From NCBI RefSeq assembly GCF_938041645.1, contig NZ_CALIST010000003.1:1-17612 (forward strand): DNA of 17,612 nt, given 5' to 3'. Positions 11,850 to 17,612 of this stretch are shown piece by piece. Both the position numbers and the translations under genes were made by a program. Origin of the DNA: an uncultured Campylobacter sp. (GTDB lineage: Bacteria > Campylobacterota > Campylobacteria > Campylobacterales > Campylobacteraceae). Each line of letters opens with the position of its first letter. Position 1 is the stretch's first letter. Under the pieces are notes generated by a model. It saw only the letters and a list, made by a program, of their open reading frames with translations, had not been told where the DNA came from and did not search any database.

Positions 11850-13298
11850 ATGAAAAAGATCATCGCGGCTTTAGTTCTCATCGTAGCGCTTATAGTGGGT
11901 GTTTTTGTAGCGACAAAGGACGCTAAAACGGGCGTAGCTAAAAGTGTAAACGATAGCATAACCAAAACGGTTGACGGTGCGGTCGGCAAGAGTGCCAGCG
12001 CGGCGATTGAGCAGCAGATTGCGGAATTTATCGCTAGAAACGAAATTTTCGAGACTAAAAGCGCTAAATTTTATCCTGGAGATAGCAACTCAAGCGGCTT
12101 TATCGAGGGCGTAGTAAAAAAAGAGAAACTACAAAAAAGCCTTGCTGAAGGCTTTAGCAAGCTAAAGGAAAAAGCAGGCGCGCAAGATAGCAACGATACG
12201 GACGAGCCGGATCCTGCTAAAATTTTCCCGGAAGATTTTGCTTTTCGCTACGACTACACTATCAAGCATAGCGTAAAAAACGCTGCGGATGGATTTGAGA
12301 GCGACGGAATTTTAACGATTAAGACGCCATATTACGCAGAACCTTGCAAGAAGTTGTTTAAGACTGACGCACCGCTTAGCACGCATCTAAACTACGGACC
12401 TACAGAGGTTAAATTTAGCGCAAAGCTAGCCGATATAAATGTGCTAGAAGATGGCGGAATGGGACGTCTTGCAGGCCTTAGCCTAAACGGCACGAGCGAT
12501 ATGAGCGGTAAAACGATAAAAGCCTTGGGCTTTAAAATCGGTGAAATTTTTATAGACGACGGCAAGGATTCGGGTCTTGATATAAAGGATCTTATCTATG
12601 AGGCAAACTTTAAAAACGGTATCCAAGATCTAGACGATAATATAACTAAGCTCTTTTTGAATGACATAGATTTTGCAGGCAGCACAAAAGAGCTCGTCGT
12701 AACTGTAGATAAGCAGCGTTTCGTCGTAGTTACGGATATGAGCACAGAAGGTAGCTACCGCGTAAAAGATGGAATTTTAAATTTTAACGAAAGCGATAAA
12801 GCCCAAAGCCTAAAAATCGCCGATGTGCTAGTGCGAAACATCCATTTGGGTGTCGATACCAGCTTTAGCGCCGCACTTTTCGAAAAATATCTGTCTGTTA
12901 TCTCAAATCCGCAAGAAGGCGAAAAATTAGCGGAAAATAAAGAGCTTTTTATGAAGCTGCTAAAAGATGATATGAAAATCAACGTGAATGATTTTTCGTT
13001 TGAAAATAGCCTCGGCAAGAAATTTGCTTTTAACGCAAGCGCGCTATTAGGCGGCTACATCGACGAGACGCAGCTTTTTAAGCGTATGAGCTTGGACGGC
13101 AAAGCTACGATAAATACGACCATTACGGACTTCTTATCGCCTTATGACAGCTTGCGCGATTTTGCGCCGATGGCGGAAGTTTACGGCTCGCAGTTTCTTA
13201 AGCCTGATGGAGATGGAGTTAAGATGGAGTTTAGCTTCGATAAGGCAAGCAACTCTATGATCTTAAACGGAAAGCCTATCCCGCTACCGCACAATTAA
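11850..13298 (+). CDS. DUF945 (YdgA-like) family protein, membrane-anchored
   Basis: A protein of about 480 residues with an N-terminal signal-anchor (KKIIAALVLIVALIVGVFVA) and a long hydrophilic part that would lie in the periplasm. The pattern resembles the DUF945/YdgA family: an early FYPGDSNSSG stretch, repeated strands such as YDYTIKHSVKNA, a THLNYG segment, SLNGTSDMSGKT, and a C-terminal domain with SFENSLGKKFAFNASALLGG. Function is unknown in the family. Two ATGs are adjacent: 11850 is five bases from the AAAGGAG ribosome site and preferred, while 11847 is too close. Composition is a little AT-richer than its neighbours but not alien. It has its own strong terminator, so it is a single-gene unit divergent from pyrG. 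Confidence 0.8.
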   Translation: MKKIIAALVLIVALIVGVFVATKDAKTGVAKSVNDSITKTVDGAVGKSASAAIEQQIAEFIARNEIFETKSAKFYPGDSNSSGFIEGVVKKEKLQKSLAEGFSKLKEKAGAQDSNDTDEPDPAKIFPEDFAFRYDYTIKHSVKNAADGFESDGILTIKTPYYAEPCKKLFKTDAPLSTHLNYGPTEVKFSAKLADINVLEDGGMGRLAGLSLNGTSDMSGKTIKALGFKIGEIFIDDGKDSGLDIKDLIYEANFKNGIQDLDDNITKLFLNDIDFAGSTKELVVTVDKQRFVVVTDMSTEGSYRVKDGILNFNESDKAQSLKIADVLVRNIHLGVDTSFSAALFEKYLSVISNPQEGEKLAENKELFMKLLKDDMKINVNDFSFENSLGKKFAFNASALLGGYIDETQLFKRMSLDGKATINTTITDFLSPYDSLRDFAPMAEVYGSQFLKPDGDGVKMEFSFDKASNSMILNGKPIPLPHN

Positions 13299-13303
13299 AT
13301 TTT

Positions 13304-13347
13304 AAAGCTTTGCGAGCAAATTTTAAATCTGTTCGCAAAGCTTTTTT
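13304..13347 (+). terminator. Strong rho-independent terminator after the DUF945-like gene
   Basis: AAAGCTTTGCGA (13304-13315) pairs perfectly with TCGCAAAGCTTT (13333-13344) across a loop of 17 bases, and the T-run continues to 13347. It begins six bases after the stop codon. Confidence 0.88.
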
Positions 13348-13530
13348 GTTTCTTGCTTTTTCGGCGCAGAATTTCGCAAAACTCCGCGCAAATTTTTACC
13401 TGCAGAATTCCGCGGCACTACCATAAAATTCCGCTCGAATTTTACCGCATCATTGCCGCCCGCTTCGCTAAATTTTAAAATTTACAAGCCAAAATCCCAT
13501 ATTTACAATGACAGATAGACTTAAGCAATT
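13348..13530. other. Intergenic spacer upstream of the nrdA promoter, no gene seen
   Basis: The stretch contains a copy of the AAATTTTAAAATTT palindrome (13470-13483) and several AATTCCGC-like fragments. No supportable frame or RNA gene was recognised. Confidence 0.5.
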
Positions 13531-13541
13531 TTGGCTATAAT
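13527..13541 (+). promoter_or_regulatory. Promoter of nrdA
   Basis: A perfect TATAAT (13536-13541) preceded by AATTTTGGC gives the Campylobacter-type extended -10 box. Transcription would start near 13548, leaving an unusually long leader of about 130 bases before nrdA. No box resembling an NrdR operator was noticed. Confidence 0.7.
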
Positions 13542-13547
13542 GCGCGC

Positions 13548-13680
13548 TTTTGCAGCGCAGCTAGCGTAAATTTAAAAGACGGCGGAGATGAGCGGCATTT
13601 ATTACGCCGCCTCTTTTGACGACGTATTTTATATTGGGAAACTAACGCTAAATTTGCATTTTTAAATTTCAAGGAACGAT
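13548..13680 (+). other. nrdA 5' leader with alternative hairpins and a short open frame
   Basis: The leader contains a 25-codon frame (ATG 13588, TAA 13663-13665, reading MSGIYYAASFDDVFYIG and on). Its GGAG abuts the ATG, so initiation would be poor. Two pairings exclude each other: GCGGC (13592-13596) with GCCGC (13606-13610), the latter followed by CTCTTTT, or GGCGG (13581-13585) with CCGCC (13607-13611). The nrdA ribosome site AAGGA follows at 13671. An attenuation role is speculative. Confidence 0.3.
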
Positions 13681-16053
13681 ATGAAAGTAATCAAACGCAA
13701 CGGCAGAACCGAGGAACTTGACGTAAGCAAGATCAAAAAATACACGAGCGAGGCAGTGGAGGGGCTGGAAAACGTAAGCCTTAGCGAGCTTGAGGTGGAC
13801 GCAAAGATCCAGTTTCGCGATATGATCACCACTGAAGAGATCCAGCAAACCCTCATCAAAACCGCGGTCGAGAAGATCGACGTGGACCGCCCGAACTGGA
13901 CCTTCGTCGCCGCGCGGTTATTTTTATACGATCTGTATCACAAAGTAACGGGCTTTAGCGGCTACAACAGCTTGCAAGATTACTTCGCTCGCGGCGAAGC
14001 GGTGGGTCGCATAATGCTCGGCTTAAAGGAAAAATACGATCTAGAGGATCTAAATTCCTATCTGCAGCCGCAGCGCGATTTGCAGTTTAACTACCTAGGC
14101 ATTAAAACGCTTTACGATCGCTACCTCATCAAGGATAAAAGCGGCGCGCCGATCGAGCTTCCGCAGCAGATGTTTATGGCGATCGCGATGTTCCTCGCGC
14201 AAAACGAGCTTGATTGCCAGAGCTGGGCGAAAAAATTTTACGATCTCATATCTAAATTTGAAGTCATGCTCGCCACTCCGACGCTCTCAAACGCCCGCAC
14301 GACGCGACATCAGCTAAGCAGCTGCTACGTGGGCTCCACGCCCGATAATATCGAGGGGATTTTCGATAGCTACAAGGAGATGGCGCTACTGAGCAAATTC
14401 GGCGGCGGTATCGGCTGGGACTGGTGCAAGGTGCGCGCGATGGGCGGCAGCATCGACGGGCATAAAAACGCCGCGGGCGGCATCATACCGTTTTTAAAGA
14501 TTACCAACGACATCGCAGTCGCCGTCGATCAGCTGGGCACGCGCAAGGGCGCTATCGCCGTGTATATCGAGCCGTGGCATATGGACGTGAGCGACTTCCT
14601 CGATCTGCGCAAAAACTCGGGCGAGGAGAGGCGCCGCGCGCATGAAATTTTCCCCGCGCTGTGGATAAACGATATGTTTATGAAAAGGCTTCAAAGCGGC
14701 GGCAAGTGGACGCTATTCGATCCCGCCGAAGTAAGCGATCTAAGCGATCTTTACGGCGCGGAATTTGAGGCGCGCTACGAGCAGTACGAGGCCGATGATA
14801 AAATTTCAAAATCCACTATCCTGGCAAAGGAGCTTTGGAAGAAAATTTTAACGAGTTATTTTGAGACGGGCATGCCCTTTTTGTGCTTCAAAGATAATGC
14901 CAACCGCATCAATCCAAACGCGCATCAAGGCTTAATCAGGAGCTCAAATTTATGCACGGAGATCTTTCAAAACACGGCGCCGAACCACTACAAAATCAAA
15001 GTCGTTTTCGCTGACGGTAGCGAGAGGCTGTTTGAGGAAAACGAAGAGGTAAGAACCGACGCGGGCATCGTAAAAAAGGCGAAAAAGATCACCGCGCTAG
15101 ACACGCTGGGCGGCAAAGAAATTTTTATCGTAGAAAAAAGCTGCGACGAAGGCGCGACGGCGGTTTGCAACCTCGCGAGCGTAAATTTAAGCAAAATCAA
15201 CAGCCGCGAGGAGATAGCTCGCGTGATGCCGATCGCCGTGCGAATGCTCGATAACGTCATCGATCTAAATTTTTACCCGCACGCCAAGGTCAAGCACACC
15301 AATCTAAAAACGCGCGCGATAGGGCTCGGCGTAATGGGCGAAGCGCAGATGCTGGCCGAGCGCGGCGTGAAGTGGGGCAGCTACGAGCACTTCGAGCTGA
15401 TCGATAGGATAATGGAAAACGTGAGTTTTAACGCGATCAAGGCAAGTTCAAATTTAGCCGTAGAAAAGGGTAGATACCCTGATTTTGCGGGCTCGAAGTG
15501 GAGCGAAGGAATTTTTCCGATCGATTTAGCGAACGAAAACGCCAAAGCGCTCGTTAAGCGCGGCGGGCTTTTTGAGCAAAGCAGCTGCGATTGGGACGGG
15601 CTGCGCGAGAAAGTAAAACGCGACGGCATGCGAAACGGCTATCTGATGGCGATCGCGCCGACATCAAGCATCAGCATACTCGTAGGCACCACGCAGACGA
15701 TCGAGCCGGTGTATAAGCGCAAATGGTTCGAGCACAACCTAAGCGGCATGATCCCGGTCGTCGTACCGAATTTAAGCCCGAAAACGTGGCAGGCGTACGT
15801 GCCTGCGTACGAGCTCGATCAGCGCCTACTCGTAAAAGCGGGCGCCATCCGCCAAAAATGGATCGATCAAGGTCAGAGCCTAAATATTTTTATGAGCCTG
15901 GATAAGGCAAGCGGCGGCTATCTGAGCGAAATTTACACGCTTGCGTGGCAGCTGGGGCTAAAATCGACCTACTACCTGCGCTCCGAAAGCCCCGATAGCG
16001 AGAAGCTAAACAACGTCGCGGATCGTTCGATCGAGTGCGAAGGGTGCCAGTAA
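13681..16053 (+). CDS. nrdA: Ribonucleoside-diphosphate reductase class Ia, alpha subunit
   Basis: NrdA is the catalytic subunit that reduces ribonucleotides to deoxyribonucleotides, working with a radical-generating beta subunit (NrdB) that is not in this window. The 790-residue protein begins with an ATP-cone (residues 1-90: MKVIKRNGRTEELDVSKIKK and on), the allosteric activity site. Catalytic residues are C215 (SSCYVG), N423, C425 and E427 (NLCTE) and C496 (AVCNLASVNL). The redox CxxC lies at the very C-terminus (ECEGCQ). Between C425 and C496 there are 71 residues, against 23 between the equivalent E. coli positions, so about 48 residues are inserted. As I recall, a similar insert occurs in other Campylobacter and Helicobacter NrdA proteins. 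AAGGA precedes the ATG. No terminator separates it from the next gene. Confidence 0.97.
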   Translation: MKVIKRNGRTEELDVSKIKKYTSEAVEGLENVSLSELEVDAKIQFRDMITTEEIQQTLIKTAVEKIDVDRPNWTFVAARLFLYDLYHKVTGFSGYNSLQDYFARGEAVGRIMLGLKEKYDLEDLNSYLQPQRDLQFNYLGIKTLYDRYLIKDKSGAPIELPQQMFMAIAMFLAQNELDCQSWAKKFYDLISKFEVMLATPTLSNARTTRHQLSSCYVGSTPDNIEGIFDSYKEMALLSKFGGGIGWDWCKVRAMGGSIDGHKNAAGGIIPFLKITNDIAVAVDQLGTRKGAIAVYIEPWHMDVSDFLDLRKNSGEERRRAHEIFPALWINDMFMKRLQSGGKWTLFDPAEVSDLSDLYGAEFEARYEQYEADDKISKSTILAKELWKKILTSYFETGMPFLCFKDNANRINPNAHQGLIRSSNLCTEIFQNTAPNHYKIKVVFADGSERLFEENEEVRTDAGIVKKAKKITALDTLGGKEIFIVEKSCDEGATAVCNLASVNLSKINSREEIARVMPIAVRMLDNVIDLNFYPHAKVKHTNLKTRAIGLGVMGEAQMLAERGVKWGSYEHFELIDRIMENVSFNAIKASSNLAVEKGRYPDFAGSKWSEGIFPIDLANENAKALVKRGGLFEQSSCDWDGLREKVKRDGMRNGYLMAIAPTSSISILVGTTQTIEPVYKRKWFEHNLSGMIPVVVPNLSPKTWQAYVPAYELDQRLLVKAGAIRQKWIDQGQSLNIFMSLDKASGGYLSEIYTLAWQLGLKSTYYLRSESPDSEKLNNVADRSIECEGCQ

Positions 16054-16072
16054 AAGGCAAAAGGATTAACAT

Positions 16073-17612
16073 ATGAAACTAGATAGATTTGAAATAAAAA
16101 ATTTTCGTTCAATAAAAGACATGGCGATAAATATTGAAGAGAGAAATGGTAAAAAATGTATAATATTAGTAGGAAAAAATGAGGCTGGAAAAAGTAATAT
16201 ATTAAAAGCTATATCTGCAGTATTTAATGGATATAAGGTTAGCATAAAAGATCAAAGAAAAACAGCTTCGGATAATGATGAATATTATATTGATGCTATC
16301 TTTAAGCTTACACAAAAAGACATTAGTGATATTAAAGAAAAATTAATCGAAGAATATCATATAGAAAGTCTAGATATTTTTGAAAATAATTTAAGTATTG
16401 AAAGCTTTATTCAAGAAGCTTTTGGTGAAATGATATTAACATTGAGTATAAAAGATAATGATACACCGAGCTTAAACTATCGGAAATATGAAGAATTAAA
16501 TGATAAATATAAAATATCTAACTTATTCTACTATAGTACAGATAATCGGCAAATTACAAAATTAGAAGGCGAAAGTAATAGTCCTTTGCTTGAGCCTTTG
16601 ACGTATGATCACATGAAGACAATTGTGTTTGAAATAATAAAAAATATAAAACCCATGGAGAATATTTATAAGCGAGTTATGTTTTGGGAGTATAGTGATA
16701 GTCATTTATTGCCATCTAACGTAAATATAGGAAACTTTAAAAATAACCCAGACATATGTATGCCTTTAAAAAATATTTTTTATTTAAGCAATATAAAAGA
16801 TATTCAACAAGATATTGAAAATGCAGCCAAGAAAGATAAAGGACTACATAGCTTTTTAGACAATATATCTAATAAAGCAACAAAAGAATTTAGAGAAATA
16901 TGGCCTGACTTAAAAAATATAAAGTTTGTTATAAGAAAAGATGGTGAAGAGTTCGATATACGAATACAGGAAAAAGAGTTTTATTCTAATGAAGATAGAA
17001 GCGATGGCTTTAAGAGGTTTATAGCAATATTGCTTATATTATCAATTGAATATAGAACACAAAAAGAATATAGTAGATTAATCTTATTTGATGAACCAGA
17101 TGCTTTTTTATATCCAACCAGTGCGAGATTTTTAAAAGAAGAGTTACTAAAAATTTCAGAAAAAGCTGTTGTAATTTACTCTACGCACTCTCCTTTTATG
17201 ATAGATAACGAGTGCATAGAAAGACACCTGGTTATAGAAAGAAAGGATGATATTTCAGAAATAGTCCCACAAGGTAAATCACCATTTCAAGAAGACGAAC
17301 TTTTAAAAAGAGCAATTGGAAGTCATATATTTGAAAGTATACAGTTAAAAAATATTATTTTTGAAGGCTATATGGACTATAAAATTTTTAAAATGTTTTG
17401 TAACATAAATGATTTTAAAAATTGCGGGATAGTTTATATGGGCGGCATAAAAGACGTTGATATGATAACTACGATGATGATGCTAACTGGTAAGAAATTT
17501 CTTATAATATCCGATAGTGATCAAACTTCAAAAAATAAGAAAAAAGACTTTGAGGAAAGATTCCCGGAATTTAAAACTAATTGGATTGAATATGATATTG
17601 CGGGTACAGAAT
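16073..17612 (+). CDS. OLD-family ATPase with Toprim nuclease domain, AT-rich accessory gene (C-terminus beyond the right edge)
   Basis: An open frame runs from the ATG at 16073 to the window end (513 residues) and is therefore incomplete. It starts MKLDRFEIKNFRSIKD, typical of RecF/SMC-like ATPases. Walker A is GKNEAGKS (34-41), Walker B is LILFDEPDAFLYP (D340, E341), and the H-loop is YSTHSP (370-374). A Toprim domain follows, with IFEGYMDYKIF (E431) and LIISDSDQ (D481, D483). This is the order seen in OLD nucleases, including the GajA subunit of the Gabija defence system. AAGGATT gives a ribosome site seven bases before the ATG, 19 bases after the nrdA stop with no terminator between, so nrdA read-through is likely. 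The gene is far AT-richer than nrdA, suggesting acquisition. An anti-phage role is inferred. Whether a UvrD-like GajB partner, a reverse transcriptase or nothing follows cannot be seen. Confidence 0.9.
   Translation, partial: MKLDRFEIKNFRSIKDMAINIEERNGKKCIILVGKNEAGKSNILKAISAVFNGYKVSIKDQRKTASDNDEYYIDAIFKLTQKDISDIKEKLIEEYHIESLDIFENNLSIESFIQEAFGEMILTLSIKDNDTPSLNYRKYEELNDKYKISNLFYYSTDNRQITKLEGESNSPLLEPLTYDHMKTIVFEIIKNIKPMENIYKRVMFWEYSDSHLLPSNVNIGNFKNNPDICMPLKNIFYLSNIKDIQQDIENAAKKDKGLHSFLDNISNKATKEFREIWPDLKNIKFVIRKDGEEFDIRIQEKEFYSNEDRSDGFKRFIAILLILSIEYRTQKEYSRLILFDEPDAFLYPTSARFLKEELLKISEKAVVIYSTHSPFMIDNECIERHLVIERKDDISEIVPQGKSPFQEDELLKRAIGSHIFESIQLKNIIFEGYMDYKIFKMFCNINDFKNCGIVYMGGIKDVDMITTMMMLTGKKFLIISDSDQTSKNKKKDFEERFPEFKTNWIEYDIAGTE

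Noticed and set aside
11477..11989. Minus-strand 170-codon frame across the pyrG start and DUF945 start
   Set aside because: It overlaps two well-supported genes in other frames, and its second half is pyrG read out of frame.
15000..15170. Intein or mini-intein in NrdA
   Set aside because: The insert is only about 48 residues, lacks Hint-domain splice motifs, and similar inserts seem common in the phylum.
16073..17612. Naming the OLD-family gene gajA (Gabija)
   Set aside because: The domain order fits, but it is shared by many OLD proteins, and the diagnostic helicase partner would be outside the window.
1..17612. Insertion sequences, integrase or attachment-site repeats at the borders of the AT-rich genes
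   Set aside because: No transposase or integrase sequence and no convincing direct repeat shared by the ilvD and nrdA junctions was seen; outer borders are off the window.

Overview
The window looks like a chromosomal segment of a Campylobacterota species of the genus Campylobacter. It fits one of the relatively GC-rich oral species better than C. jejuni; C. gracilis, C. showae and C. rectus are candidates, but this is inference. The support is the housekeeping set ilvD, pyrG-recJ and nrdA (from memory, ilvD, nrdA, pyrG and recJ also sit close together near the origin in C. jejuni), promoters with TATAAT-like -10 boxes preceded by T-rich stretches and no clear -35, and many AAATTTTAAAATTT-type palindromes between GC-rich genes.

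Layout. 1-982 (minus): a very AT-rich, left-truncated P-loop ATPase that starts directly after the ilvD stop codon. 983-2656 (minus): ilvD. 2657-2848: a divergent promoter region. 2849-7641 (plus): a four-gene overlapping operon with a Tat-exported NitT/TauT-type binding protein, its permease, its ATPase, and an NnrS-family membrane protein with an extraordinary N-terminal extension of about 420 residues built from several kinds of tandem repeat. 7708-8037 (plus): a small cupin. 8038-8510: non-coding, with hairpins and a degenerate duplication. 8511-11712 (minus): recJ and pyrG, overlapping. 11850-13298 (plus): a membrane-anchored DUF945-like protein with a strong terminator. 13681-16053 (plus): nrdA, with a 5' leader. 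16073 to the right edge (plus): a second very AT-rich gene, an OLD-family ATPase with a Toprim nuclease domain, cut by the window end.

Two signals stand out. First, both ends of the GC-rich core are capped by AT-rich ATPase genes. Each lies in the same direction as, and immediately downstream of, a housekeeping gene (0 bp after ilvD, 19 bp after nrdA), as expected for acquired, probably defence-related genes that borrow host transcription. Neither can be assigned to a named defence system because the partner genes would lie outside the window. Second, the NnrS extension contains at least five tandem repeat families with periods of 48, 30, 36, 33 and 45 bp. All are multiples of three, and the first half is rich in cysteine. 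This is not part of the normal NnrS family and is the best candidate here for something undescribed.
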